Part shown: positions 5,476 to 13,613 of the stretch, in pieces | Numbering within the stretch: position 1 is the stretch's first letter | Layout: each line of letters begins with the position of its first letter | Origin: Oscillospiraceae bacterium | GTDB taxonomy: Bacteria; Bacillota_A; Clostridia; Oscillospirales; CAG-272 | DNA length: 13,866 nt | Reading direction: 5' to 3' | Assembly (NCBI GenBank): GCA_015063445.1 | Contig: SVUD01000044.1 | Coordinates: 1-13,866, forward strand | Notes under the pieces: model-generated | What the model was told of the DNA's origin: nothing | The model's input: only the letters and a program-made list of their open reading frames with translations | The model's database searches: none | Program-made: the position numbers and the translations under genes

Positions 5476-6237
5476 ATGAGAAAAACTGTTTTGGTGGAGA
5501 ATAAGGGCTTTGTTGATTTGTTCGCTTGTGATGCGGGACACGAAAGTTGCGAGGCATCTCACAAGTTCGGTCCTCACGTCAGGGGCTATTATCTTATCCA
5601 CTTTGTAACGAAGGGCGAGGGAGAATTCGTGAGTCCGAGAGGAAAATATAAGCTTAAGGAGGGCGAAGCCTTTCTTATAAAGCCCGGAGAGGTCACAGTA
5701 TACAGAGCATCGGACAAAAACCCTTGGAACTACGTGTGGATAGGCTTTTTAGGTAAGCTTTCGTCAAAATTTGACGAGCTATCGGACGTTTTTGAGTATG
5801 ACGTATCGGCAGTTTCTGAGCTGAGGGCGGCTATAGAGTCCGACTCCGGAAGAGAAGAGCTGCTTGCGAGCTTCCTTTTTAAGCTCTACGCCTCGTTGCT
5901 TTGCGGAACGGAAAAATACGATTATCCGAATAAGGTTATAAACTATATAAACGCTCATTATATGGAAAATGTCACTATTTCTGATATAGCAGACAGCGTA
6001 GGACTGAATCGCAAATATCTTGCTCGCATATTCAAGCAGAGAAACGGACTCACAATGCAGGAGTTTCTTATAAATAAAAGGCTCCACGAAGCAAAGAAGC
6101 TTTTGAAGCTTGGTTACAACGTGGAGCAAAGCTCATATATGGTTGGATATAAGGATTCGTTCGGCTTTTCGAAGGCGTTTAAAAAGCGCTACGGAAAAGC
6201 CCCCGTTTATTACGTGGAAACGCGCTCGTCACACTAA
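5476..6237 (+). CDS. AraC-family transcriptional regulator with cupin sensor domain
   Basis: The gene encodes 253 residues. The frame extends to 5431, but the ATG at 5476 has a TTGGAGC ribosome site and leaves room for the promoter, so it is preferred. Residues 15-90 form a cupin-type ligand-binding domain (GPHVRGYYLIHFVTKGEGEF, then LKEGEAFLIKPGE). Residues 150-248 hold the paired helix-turn-helix DNA-binding domain: INAHYMENVTISDIADSVGL (157-176) with RKYLARIFK, and the second signature VEQSSYMVGYKDSFGFSKAFKKRYGKAP (216-243). Such proteins sense a sugar and activate a neighbouring utilisation gene. The divergent GH4 gene is the obvious target, as in MsmR/MelR-type pairs. Its 3' end overlaps the convergent pflA by nine bases. 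Confidence 0.92.
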   Translation: MRKTVLVENKGFVDLFACDAGHESCEASHKFGPHVRGYYLIHFVTKGEGEFVSPRGKYKLKEGEAFLIKPGEVTVYRASDKNPWNYVWIGFLGKLSSKFDELSDVFEYDVSAVSELRAAIESDSGREELLASFLFKLYASLLCGTEKYDYPNKVINYINAHYMENVTISDIADSVGLNRKYLARIFKQRNGLTMQEFLINKRLHEAKKLLKLGYNVEQSSYMVGYKDSFGFSKAFKKRYGKAPVYYVETRSSH

Positions 6238-6972
6238 GGATAAGCGCTCGCCGTCTATAATTCTAACGGCGTTTTCAACGTCGTCCCTGTCCGGAACTCT
6301 CGCATTTTCGAGAGGATACGGAATACCGAGCCGTTCGTATTTAACACGCCCGAGCTCGTGATAGGGTAAAACCTCGACCTTTTCAATATTTGAAAAATCC
6401 TTTAAGAGCACTCCGAGAGCGGTTAGGTGCTCTTTTTTGTCGGTGTAATCCGGCAGAAGCACGTAACGAATACGCATAGGCTTTTTCTTTTCGTTAAGAT
6501 ATTTCGCAAAGGAAAGAGGGCTTTCACTTGAGTGTCCCGTGATCCTTTTGTGCTCGTTTTCGTCGATATGCTTTATATCGAGCATAACGAGGTCGGTAAC
6601 GCTGAGGAGCATGTCAAATTTCGCGAGAGCTTCGGGGGTAGATTTGAAATATATTCCCGAGGTATCTATACAGGTGTGTATGCCCTCGCTTTTCGCAAGG
6701 GTAAAAAGCTCGGTTACGAAGTCTATCTGAGCTAAGGGTTCGCCGCCCGTAACCGTAATTCCGCCCGATTTATAGAACGGAAGGTTTCTCGTCATTTTCT
6801 CGATAACCTCGGCAGCCGAAAGCTCGTATTTTGCCGCCGAAAAGTCCCACGTATCAGGGTTATGGCAGTAAATACAGCGCATAGGACAGCCCTGCAAGAA
6901 TACGACGAAGCGTACTCCCGGACCGTCTACCGTGCCGAAGCTTTCAAAGGAATGAATTTTTCCTTTTATCAT
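6229..6972 (-). CDS. pflA: Pyruvate formate-lyase-activating enzyme
   Basis: The gene encodes 247 residues, the standard length. It is a radical-SAM enzyme that uses a [4Fe-4S] cluster and S-adenosylmethionine to install the glycyl radical on PflB. The cluster cysteines are visible as C29, C33 and C36 in GCPMRCIYCHNPDTW, the CxxxCxxC pattern with the PFL-activase signature. GGEP at 76-79 is the SAM-binding motif. The N-terminal 'HSFESFGTVDGPGVRFVVF' is typical of the family. The ATG lies only three bases after the pflB stop, and no good Shine-Dalgarno is seen (GGCTCTTTAAGAT precedes it). Translation therefore probably depends on ribosomes finishing pflB. The C-terminal codons overlap the convergent AraC gene. 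Confidence 0.96.
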   Translation of the reverse strand: MIKGKIHSFESFGTVDGPGVRFVVFLQGCPMRCIYCHNPDTWDFSAAKYELSAAEVIEKMTRNLPFYKSGGITVTGGEPLAQIDFVTELFTLAKSEGIHTCIDTSGIYFKSTPEALAKFDMLLSVTDLVMLDIKHIDENEHKRITGHSSESPLSFAKYLNEKKKPMRIRYVLLPDYTDKKEHLTALGVLLKDFSNIEKVEVLPYHELGRVKYERLGIPYPLENARVPDRDDVENAVRIIDGERLSLV

Positions 6973-6975
6973 ATC

Positions 6976-9204
6976 TTAAAGAGCCGAATGGAAGGTTCTT
7001 GAAATAACCTCATCCTGCTGCGCCTTTGTAAGCTTAATGAAGTTGACCGCGTATCCCGAAACACGAATGGTGAGCTGGGGATATAACTCGGGGTGCTTCT
7101 GAGCGTCGAGAAGAAGCTCCTTGTCAAAGACGTTTACGTTAAGGTGGAAGCCGCGCTTAGCGGTATATCCGTCAAGGAGAGAAACGAGGTTGCTCTCTCT
7201 TTCAAAGTCTGTTTTTCCGAGTGCCGAGGGAACGATAGTGAACGTATTGGAGATACCGTCCTGCGAATCGGTGAAGGGAAGCTTGGAAACGGACGCGAGA
7301 GAAGCGACAGCGCCGTTTTCATCTCTGCCGTGCATGGGGTTCGCTCCGGGAGCGAAGGGCTCGCCCGCCTTTCTTCCGTCGGGGGTGGAGCCTGTATTTT
7401 TACCGTATGTAACGTTAGACGTAATAGTAAGTATAGAGGTCGTTATCTCGCCGTCACGGTACGCCTCGTTTTCACGAAGGTAGCTTATGAAGGTGTGGAG
7501 AACCTCCTTTGCGATGCTGTCAACCCTGTCATCGTCGTTACCAAACTTGGGGAAGTCGCCCTCAACCGTGTAATCGGTAACGATGCCGGCGTCGTTTCTT
7601 GTAACACGAACCTTTGCGTACTTAATAGCCGAAAGTGAGTCGGCAACAACCGAAAGACCGGCGATACCCGTAGCGAACCAACGCTTAACGTCTCTGTCGT
7701 GCAGAGCCATCTGAAGTCTTTCGTAGGCATACTTGTCGTGCATATAATGAATAATATTGAGAGCGTTAACGTAAACGCGCGCAAGCCATCTCATCATATC
7801 GCGGTATTTTTTCATAACGTCCTCGTAGTCGAGGTAATCGCCCGTAACCGCGCGGTATTCGGGACCTACCTGCTGACCCGATATCTCGTCTACGCCTCCG
7901 TTTATAGCGTAAAGCAGACACTTAGCGAGGTTTGCTCTTGCGCCGAAGAACTGCATTTCCTTACCGACTCTCATCGAGGATACGCAGCAGGCAATAGCAT
8001 AGTCATCGCCGTGTACGGGACGCATAAGGTCGTCGTTTTCGTACTGAACCGCATGATGCTCTATGGATATCTTTGCGCAGAATTTCTTGAAGTTTTCGGG
8101 AAGATGCTCGCTCCAAAGAACCGTGAGGTTCGGCTCGGGAGCGGCTCCGATGTTGTTAAGAGTGTTGAGATATCTGAACGACATTTTGGTAACGAGGGGC
8201 TTACCGTCGGTATCAAGACCGCCGATAGACTCGGTTACCCACGTGGGATCTCCGGCAAATATCTGGTTATAATCGGGAGTTCTCGCAAATCTCACCATAC
8301 GGAGCTTCATAACGAACTGGTCGATTATTTCCTGAATTTCCTTTTCGGTAATAGTTCCTTCCTTGAGGTCGCGCTCCGCGTATATGTCAAGGAAGGTAGA
8401 GGTTCTTCCAAGGCTCATAGCCGCGCCGTTCTGCTCCTTTACGGCGGCAAGATAGGCGAAGTAGAGAGCCTGTGTTGCTTCCTTAAGAGTTCTCGCGGGC
8501 TTGGATATATCGCAGCCGTAGATCTCGGCAAGCTTCTTGAGCATCTCGAGAGCTCTTATCTGCTCCGAAAGCTCCTCGCGCTCACGGATTACCTCAAGCG
8601 ACATCGTGGATACGGTGGTATCCTTCTGGAACTGCTTGTCCTCTATAAGACGGTCAACACCGTAAAGAGCGACTCTTCTGTAGTCACCGATAATTCTTCC
8701 TCTGCCGTAAGCGTCGGGAAGTCCCGTTATTATGTGGTTTGAACGGCATTTTCTCATTTCGGGGGTATAGGCGTCGAAAACGCCGGCATTATGTGTTTTT
8801 CTGTGCTCGGTAAAGAACTCGATTATATCGGGGTCAACTTCATAGCCGTTATCCTTGCACGCCTTTACAGCCATACGGATTCCTCCCGCGGGCATAAGCG
8901 CGCGCTTCAAAGGCTTGTCGGTCTGCAAGCCGACTATTTTTTCTATATCCTTATTTATATAAGCGGCAGGGTGCGAGGTGATAGTCGAAATAACGCTCGT
9001 ATCCATATCGAGAGCTCCGCCCGCGGCTATCTCTGCCTTCATAAGCTCGCTTACCTCGTGCCAAAGAGCCGTCGTATCCTCGGTGGGACCCTCAAGAAAC
9101 TTTTCGTTTCCGTAATAAGCCGTGTAATTCTTGTGAATAAAGCTTCTTACGTTAATTTCGTTAACCCATCTGCCTTCTTTAAAGCCTTTCCATTCCTCTC
9201 TCAT
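6976..9204 (-). CDS. pflB: Formate C-acetyltransferase (pyruvate formate-lyase)
   Basis: The gene encodes 742 residues. PFL is a cytoplasmic enzyme that converts pyruvate and CoA to acetyl-CoA and formate under anaerobic conditions. The adjacent catalytic cysteines are C406 and C407 in [11 protein letters not shown]. The glycyl-radical loop RVSGYAVNF near the C-terminus places the radical glycine at residue 717. Conserved stretches include [11 protein letters not shown] (102-112), [16 protein letters not shown] (167-182) and [13 protein letters not shown] (263-275). Length and motifs match a full, intact PFL rather than a glycerol dehydratase-type relative. AAAAGGAG precedes the ATG. pflA follows after three bases, so activase and enzyme are made together. 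The long leader with its own terminator suggests control by attenuation. Confidence 0.97.
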   Translation of the reverse strand: MREEWKGFKEGRWVNEINVRSFIHKNYTAYYGNEKFLEGPTEDTTALWHEVSELMKAEIAAGGALDMDTSVISTITSHPAAYINKDIEKIVGLQTDKPLKRALMPAGGIRMAVKACKDNGYEVDPDIIEFFTEHRKTHNAGVFDAYTPEMRKCRSNHIITGLPDAYGRGRIIGDYRRVALYGVDRLIEDKQFQKDTTVSTMSLEVIREREELSEQIRALEMLKKLAEIYGCDISKPARTLKEATQALYFAYLAAVKEQNGAAMSLGRTSTFLDIYAERDLKEGTITEKEIQEIIDQFVMKLRMVRFARTPDYNQIFAGDPTWVTESIGGLDTDGKPLVTKMSFRYLNTLNNIGAAPEPNLTVLWSEHLPENFKKFCAKISIEHHAVQYENDDLMRPVHGDDYAIACCVSSMRVGKEMQFFGARANLAKCLLYAINGGVDEISGQQVGPEYRAVTGDYLDYEDVMKKYRDMMRWLARVYVNALNIIHYMHDKYAYERLQMALHDRDVKRWFATGIAGLSVVADSLSAIKYAKVRVTRNDAGIVTDYTVEGDFPKFGNDDDRVDSIAKEVLHTFISYLRENEAYRDGEITTSILTITSNVTYGKNTGSTPDGRKAGEPFAPGANPMHGRDENGAVASLASVSKLPFTDSQDGISNTFTIVPSALGKTDFERESNLVSLLDGYTAKRGFHLNVNVFDKELLLDAQKHPELYPQLTIRVSGYAVNFIKLTKAQQDEVISRTFHSAL

Positions 9205-9219
9205 TTTTTCTCCTTTTAA

Positions 9220-9240
9220 ACAGGGAGCCGAGGTCCCTGT
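9220..9240 (-). promoter_or_regulatory. Hairpin next to the pflB ribosome site
   Basis: ACAGGGA and TCCCTGT form a perfect 7-bp stem with a seven-base loop. It ends a few bases before the AAAAGGAG ribosome site of pflB. It does not cover the ribosome site itself. It could stabilise the mRNA 5' region or be bound by a protein; no function is shown. Confidence 0.5.
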
Positions 9241-9284
9241 CCGCTGTTTTTCAAGCGATATATGATAATTATTTTTTTAACAAT

Positions 9285-9321
9285 CAAAAAACCGACCGCG
9301 TGTAAAATAACGCCCGTCGGT
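9285..9321 (-). terminator. Intrinsic terminator inside the pflB leader
   Basis: On the minus strand, ACCGAC pairs with GTCGGT and GCGT pairs with ACGC across a small internal bulge. The loop is TATTTTAC, and a run of six Ts follows. It lies between the pflB promoter and the pflB start, about 80 bases upstream of the ATG. It must therefore be read through or prevented for pflB-pflA expression. Confidence 0.8.
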
Positions 9322-9394
9322 CGACTAATATTTTGAATCAGGCATAAAACGCCATTACCACTCGGGCATACCGGAGATGCTGATTTTTATCCGG
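9322..9394 (-). promoter_or_regulatory. Structured 5' leader element of pflB (candidate riboswitch, class unknown)
   Basis: From the predicted start near 9394, the leader forms AATCAG/CTGATT as an outer helix. This encloses a GCAT-CTCCGGT-ATGC hairpin, a GCCCGAGTGGTAATGGC segment that reads like a tRNA D-arm, and a GGCG-TTTTA-TGCC hairpin. It ends just before the leader terminator. A structured region followed by a terminator is the usual plan of a riboswitch or protein-bound attenuator. I compared it from memory with ZTP ('pfl'), fluoride, THF, glycine and T-box consensus sequences and found no match. Confidence 0.5.
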
Positions 9395-9400
9395 AAGGAT

Positions 9401-9429
9401 ATTATATCATTTTTTAGAAAAAAAGTCAA
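9401..9429 (-). promoter_or_regulatory. Promoter of the pflB-pflA operon
   Basis: On the minus strand, TTGACT (plus-strand 9424-9429) and a perfect TATAAT (9401-9406) are 17 bases apart. Transcription would begin near 9394, giving a leader of about 190 bases before the pflB ATG. Confidence 0.8.
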
Positions 9430-9586
9430 TAAGAATTGCGCAAAAAACGACTGAAAAAGTGTATAAACTTAAGAGGTATAAAAGTTAAATTTTATATAAA
9501 ACACACTATCGCTTTTCCAAAACATACATATTTTATCAAATAAAAGTAAAAAGGTAAAAAGATTTTAAAATATTTTTAAATTTTTC
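9430..9586. other. AT-rich divergent spacer
   Basis: This stretch between the pflB promoter and the promoter of the YdbC-like gene is very A/T-rich. It contains no supported gene, hairpin or repeat that I could recognise. Confidence 0.5.
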
Positions 9587-9615
9587 TTGACATTTAAATA
9601 TTTATATGGTAAAAT
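9587..9615 (+). promoter_or_regulatory. Promoter of the YdbC-like gene
   Basis: A perfect TTGACA (9587-9592) and TAAAAT (9610-9615) are 17 bases apart, within very A/T-rich DNA. Transcription would start near 9622. An AAGGAG ribosome site follows at 9653-9658, eight bases before the ATG. Confidence 0.85.
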
Positions 9616-9666
9616 GTTTATAATAAATGATTTATTTTATTTTAAATCTTTTAAGGAGAAGGACAA

Positions 9667-9891
9667 ATGCCTGAAATCAAGTATGAAATTGTAGAAAAGA
9701 TCGGTATTGTCAGCGAAGGCAATAACGGTTGGAATAAGGAGCTTAACCTTATCAGCTGGAACGAGAGAGAGCCTGTGTACGATATCCGTACGTGGTCTCC
9801 CGATCACGAGAAGATGGGCAAGGGCATCACTATTTCTAAGGAAGAGGCTAAGGCTCTGCTTGATATGCTCAGCACTCAGAATCTTGCATAA
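9667..9891 (+). CDS. YdbC/PC4-family single-stranded-DNA-binding protein
   Basis: The gene encodes 74 residues, full length for this family. The sequence begins PEIKYEIVEKIGIVSE and continues KELNLISWNEREPVYDIRTW, then SPDHEKMGKGITISKEEAKAL. This is the pattern of bacterial YdbC proteins, PC4-like folds with a four-stranded sheet and a C-terminal helix that bind single-stranded DNA or RNA; the Lactococcus YdbC structure is the model. The ISW/DIRTW strands and the MGKG turn are the conserved features. The exact cellular role is not known; nucleoid, repair or transcription functions have been proposed. A perfect -35, a good -10 and AAGGAG imply high expression. It is monocistronic, with a structured 3' region and terminator following. 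Confidence 0.9.
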   Translation: MPEIKYEIVEKIGIVSEGNNGWNKELNLISWNEREPVYDIRTWSPDHEKMGKGITISKEEAKALLDMLSTQNLA

Positions 9892-9896
9892 TTAAT

Positions 9897-9973
9897 AAAT
9901 GCCGGATACCCCACCAAACGTGCGCTGTGGGTGAAGTATGCTTTGCCGGTACCCCGTGTTAAGCTTTCACAAT
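9897..9973 (+). ncRNA. Structured 3' region or candidate small RNA behind the YdbC-like gene
   Basis: TGCCGG (9900-9905) pairs with CCGGTA (9946-9951) and encloses an ACCCCAC/GTGGGT hairpin (9908-9932) with one bulged base. The phrase GCCGG(A)TACCCC occurs twice, at 9901-9912 and 9945-9955. The region starts six bases after the stop codon and runs into the terminator stem at 9974. It could be a 3'-UTR-derived small RNA or a protein-binding site. No known RNA family was recognised. Confidence 0.4.
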
Positions 9974-10068
9974 AAAAGAGCAGAAGAAAATAGGTTTGTT
10001 ACGCATTTTCGTCGATTTTGCGAAATTGCTTATTGCAGCCATTGTTTTCTTCCGCTCTTTTTTGTTCT
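9974..10068 (+). terminator. Long-stem terminator of the YdbC-like transcript
   Basis: A 17-base arm (9974-9990) pairs with 10045-10061 with a single mismatch (GAGC-A-GAAG against CTTC-C-GCTC), followed by TTG and more Ts. The 54-base loop can form an inner hairpin, GCA-TTTCG with CGAAA-TGC. This is longer and more structured than an ordinary terminator. Confidence 0.75.
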
Positions 10069-10086
10069 TTTAATTTGTAATTAATA

Positions 10087-10130
10087 AGAAAAAGCGCCAT
10101 TATGTAAGTTTTGGTTTACATAATGGCGCT
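10087..10130 (-). terminator. Intrinsic terminator of the ABC transporter gene
   Basis: A perfect 15-bp inverted repeat (10093-10107 with 10116-10130) has an eight-base loop. On the minus strand it is followed by TTTTTCTTATT. It lies 57 bases beyond the transporter's stop codon. Confidence 0.9.
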
Positions 10131-10186
10131 GTTTTCGCATTTTTATGAAAGATTTCCGAAGGGAATCTTAAGGTTTGCTAAACCTA

Positions 10187-13100
10187 TTATTCGGTTCTGA
10201 GCGCTACTACGGGATCCTTCTTTGCGGCGCTTCTTGAGGGAATAAGTCCCGATATAAGAGTGAGCAGCATACTGATGAGAACGAGTATTGCGGCTGCTCC
10301 TATAGGAAGAATCGCCTTAAGGTTGGGAATGCCGGTAAGAGCATTCAGTATAAGATTGATCGGAATACAAAGCAGATAGGAGACGCCTATACCGAGAAGT
10401 CCCGCGGCAAGACCGATGATAATAGTTTCCGCGTTGAACATTGCCGATACGTTTCTCTTTGAAGCGCCGATAGCGCGGAGAATTCCTATTTCCTTCGTTC
10501 TTTCCTGAACCGAGATAAGAGTGATAACTCCTATCATTATTGAGGAAACGACGAGGGATATCGCAACGAACGCGATAAGAACGTAGGTGATAGCGTCGAT
10601 AATTATGGTGATGGACGACATAAGAATTCCGATAAGGTCGGTGTAAGAGATACGCTTTTCCTCGTCAACGCCCTTGTTGTAGTCATTTATGACCTCGGCT
10701 ATGATGTCCTTGTTTTCGAAGCTTGACGCAAAAATGTTGATAGAATGGGGAGAGTTTACGTCAAGGCAGCCTATCTTGATAAGGTTATCGTCGTAATTTG
10801 ACTCGGAGAATTCGGTGAGTCTGTCGTAGTAGATAGCAAACTGAGCTTCGGTTGTCGTATCCGAAAGGTCGCCTTCAAGCATCAGGAGCTTTGTGGCATC
10901 GGGAACGCTTTTGAAGCCTTCCTCAACGCCCTTGGCTATCTCCATACGGCAGCTTTCGATAATATATGGCTCGAGAAGCGCGATTATCTGATCGTCGGAG
11001 AGCTTTGCCAGAGCGTCCTCGAGAACCGAAACGTCTACGCTTTCGGAGTCAACGCTGGAGTTTCCGCCGGCAAGGAAGCCCATAAGGGTTGCGATCTTTT
11101 CTTCGTTCGTTTTATTCGCGAGAAGCTCTTTTATGTTGTTTTTTGCCTGTGTAACGGCAAAATCAAGGGTAGTAACGTCTGTGTTGGGAACGAGAGCCAT
11201 TTCGCTCTTAATACACTGAATGGATACGAAGAGCTCAAGCTTTTCTTCATCGCTAAGATGAGATACGTAGTTTTTGAAGGCGGTTTTCTTTTCCGTGTCG
11301 GAGAGCTTTCCCGCCGCCTCCTTGAAGGGACGACCGGTAAGAACGTCAATACCGGGAGTCGCAAGCTGAGCTATTACAACGTCGGATTTAAGCGTTTCCG
11401 CTATAACGTATTTGGTAAGATCCTGAGTGTAGCCGATAGCTCCGCTGAGCATAGTTGTTTCCGCATCGGGATTGGGACGGATGATACCCGAGACCTTTAA
11501 TTCGAGCGCGTCGGCGCAAAGACTCTTGAGCCAGAAATCGTAGTCGGGCTCCTTGCTGTCCTTTAATCTGAACGTGCCGTCGCCGTTCGGAACGTAAAGG
11601 CTTCCGGGAAGAATTGTTTTAAAAGTGAGAGCGCGTATCTCGTCGTAGCTCCAAGAGGTTTTGTCCGACGGAGGAAGGTCGGTTTTGTTTACCGCCGCTT
11701 CGATTATCGCGTTGATCTCATCCTCGGAAATAAGTCCGAGAGCGTAAAGAGTAAGGTCGTCAAGCTCGTTATTTTCGTCAAGCACGAGAACGATTTCGTC
11801 GTAAGCCTTAGGCCAGCTTCCCGAAACGAGATCATACTGCTCCTTGAGAAGAGGGTTAACGAGATTGCCGCTGCCGTTCGAATCGGGTTTGTCGGCAAGA
11901 AGCTCCTGCCACATAACGAGCCCCATCATCGTGCTCATCATATTCGAGCTCATCGAGCCCGTGTCAACGGAATTGAGGTTTGAGCCGCCGAGATTCGTAC
12001 CGCCCGTCGCCATACCGATCATATACTTGGCGAGCATTTTCGTCATAAGCTCAGCCGTGTCTGATTTAACTATCTTTCCGTCAACGTTTTCCGTGTAAAT
12101 CGGAATGTTAAGATCGTAGGAATACTGAATGCCCGTAACGGCGGAATAAAGCTCGGAATCCTCGTCTTTAAGCTGTGTGTCAAGGAATTCCTTGAACGCC
12201 TTCAGGTCGTTTTTGTTGGTCGTTACCTTCTGAAGCGCGGCAACAAGCTCGGATATCATCGGATTTTTATGAACTTCGTTCATAGAATGCTTGGTTCCGT
12301 CGTCCTCGGAAAAGAGAGTTTCCATAAGCGCGGAGATATCTGTGGTTTCATTTTCTATAGTTATCGGATAAGAGGAGAGCGCCGTTTCCTGAACGTGATC
12401 TATATAAGCCGTCATACCCTCTGAGACGGCAAGTATAAGAGCGATTCCTATAATACCGATAGAGCCCGCAAAGGCGGTAAGAGTGGTTCTTCCTTTTTTT
12501 GTGAAGAGGTTTTTGAGAGAGAGCATAAACGCCGTGAAGAACGACATTTTTGCTTTTTCCTTACGCTTTTTGGGTTGCTTTTTCTTCTCTTGGACGAACG
12601 CATCGGACGAATTTGCCTCCGCGCTTTCGTTAAGCGCCTTTTCCGCCTCTGCCTCGGCAAGCTCCCTTGCCATCAATTCCTCCTCGATAGCCAGGCACTC
12701 GGCTGCCTCCTCCTCCTCGGAGAAGGGATTTGAGTCCTCTGTGATCTCACCGTCGATAAGTCTTACTATTCTCGAGGAATACTGCTCGGCAAGATCGGGG
12801 TTGTGAGTAACCATAATAACGAGGCGCTCGTTCGATATTTCTCGAATGAGGTCCATTATCTGAACGCTCGTAACCGTGTCAAGCGCGCCCGTGGGCTCGT
12901 CGGCGAGAAGGATCTCGGGATCGTTAACAAGAGCTCTCGCTATCGCGACTCTCTGGCACTGACCTCCCGAGAGCTGATTGGGACGCTTGTGATACTGACC
13001 CGAAAGACCGACTCTGTCAAGCGCCTGCTTCGCGCGAGCGACACGCTCTTCCTTTGACACGCCCGCTATGGTAAGCGCAAGCTCTACGTTTGTAAGAACC

Positions 13101-13396
13101 GTCTGGTGAGGAATGAGGTTATAGCTTTGGAAGATAAATCCTATTCTGTGATTTCGGTATACGTCCCAGTCTCTGTCGGAATAAGATTTCGTGCTTCTGC
13201 CGTTGATTATAAGATCTCCGTCGGTATACTTATCAAGACCGCCGATAATGTTAAGAAGCGTTGTTTTTCCGCAGCCCGAAGGACCGAGAATCGAGACGAA
13301 TTCGCTTCTTCTGAACGCGATTGAAACGCCCTTTAAGGCGTGAACCGTTTCGGAGGAGGTTTGATAATCTTTTTTAATTTCTTTTAAATTGAGCAT
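10187..13396 (-). CDS. Fused ABC transporter ATPase/FtsX-type permease (MacB-like plan)
   Basis: The gene encodes 1069 residues. Residues 1-220 are a LolD/MacB-type ATPase: Walker A GPSGCGKT (38-45), Q-loop Q90, signature LSGGQ (142-146), Walker B ILLADE (162-167) and switch His198. A charged Glu/Ala-rich then Lys-rich linker (about 225-285) follows. TM1 is at about 305-325, then an extracytoplasmic region of about 590 residues, then the FtsX-type module with three helices (about 935-960, 988-1015, 1030-1052), including ERTKEIGILRAIGASKR. The order ATPase-TM1-outer domain-three TMs matches MacB, but the outer region is far longer than in MacB proteins (about 650 residues total). A Met-rich patch (10 Met in 451-495) lies in it. 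Relatives export peptides, antibiotics or lipoproteins, or act in cell-wall control; the substrate here is unknown. CTGGAG precedes the ATG. No partner gene is adjacent. Confidence 0.93.
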   Translation of the reverse strand: MLNLKEIKKDYQTSSETVHALKGVSIAFRRSEFVSILGPSGCGKTTLLNIIGGLDKYTDGDLIINGRSTKSYSDRDWDVYRNHRIGFIFQSYNLIPHQTVLTNVELALTIAGVSKEERVARAKQALDRVGLSGQYHKRPNQLSGGQCQRVAIARALVNDPEILLADEPTGALDTVTSVQIMDLIREISNERLVIMVTHNPDLAEQYSSRIVRLIDGEITEDSNPFSEEEEAAECLAIEEELMARELAEAEAEKALNESAEANSSDAFVQEKKKQPKKRKEKAKMSFFTAFMLSLKNLFTKKGRTTLTAFAGSIGIIGIALILAVSEGMTAYIDHVQETALSSYPITIENETTDISALMETLFSEDDGTKHSMNEVHKNPMISELVAALQKVTTNKNDLKAFKEFLDTQLKDEDSELYSAVTGIQYSYDLNIPIYTENVDGKIVKSDTAELMTKMLAKYMIGMATGGTNLGGSNLNSVDTGSMSSNMMSTMMGLVMWQELLADKPDSNGSGNLVNPLLKEQYDLVSGSWPKAYDEIVLVLDENNELDDLTLYALGLISEDEINAIIEAAVNKTDLPPSDKTSWSYDEIRALTFKTILPGSLYVPNGDGTFRLKDSKEPDYDFWLKSLCADALELKVSGIIRPNPDAETTMLSGAIGYTQDLTKYVIAETLKSDVVIAQLATPGIDVLTGRPFKEAAGKLSDTEKKTAFKNYVSHLSDEEKLELFVSIQCIKSEMALVPNTDVTTLDFAVTQAKNNIKELLANKTNEEKIATLMGFLAGGNSSVDSESVDVSVLEDALAKLSDDQIIALLEPYIIESCRMEIAKGVEEGFKSVPDATKLLMLEGDLSDTTTEAQFAIYYDRLTEFSESNYDDNLIKIGCLDVNSPHSINIFASSFENKDIIAEVINDYNKGVDEEKRISYTDLIGILMSSITIIIDAITYVLIAFVAISLVVSSIMIGVITLISVQERTKEIGILRAIGASKRNVSAMFNAETIIIGLAAGLLGIGVSYLLCIPINLILNALTGIPNLKAILPIGAAAILVLISMLLTLISGLIPSRSAAKKDPVVALRTE

Positions 13397-13513
13397 CTCT
13401 TTCTCCAGTTATTTTATTTTTTGAAATAATTTTACCACCAAATTATGAACATTTCTATATAATATGAAAAATATTTTTAAAAGAAGCTGCGTCGTTTGGG
13501 TGTAACCGAATAA

Positions 13514-13613
13514 AAGAGGCTGAGTCATTAAGAATTCAGTAAAATCGAAATAAAAAGAAGAAAAATTCAATAAAAACTAAAATTTCAGCGAATTCTTAAT
13601 GGCTCAGTCTCTT
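13514..13613. repeat. 24-bp inverted repeat around an A-rich 52-base loop
   Basis: The arms at 13514-13537 and 13590-13613 are complementary over 24 bases with two differences, both of which would be G-U pairs in RNA. The loop is strongly A-rich on the plus strand. A 10-base direct repeat, GCGTCGTTTG, occurs on both sides (13489-13498 and 13639-13648). This could be a small non-autonomous mobile element or a large RNA hairpin. No transposase is nearby. Confidence 0.65.

Noticed and set aside
7699..8742. 347-residue frame opposite pflB
   Set aside because: It is a long antisense shadow of the pflB codons with no ribosome site or recognisable domain.
9277..9290. Rex-type redox repressor site (TTGTTAA on the minus strand) near pflB
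   Set aside because: Only one half matches; the second half of the TTGTTAA-N4-TTAACAA palindrome is absent, and the site lies downstream of the leader terminator.
9322..9394. ZTP ('pfl') riboswitch ahead of pflB
   Set aside because: The name and position suggest it, but the conserved core sequences of that class (ACUGGCG and CCGCCUGGGCA) are not present.
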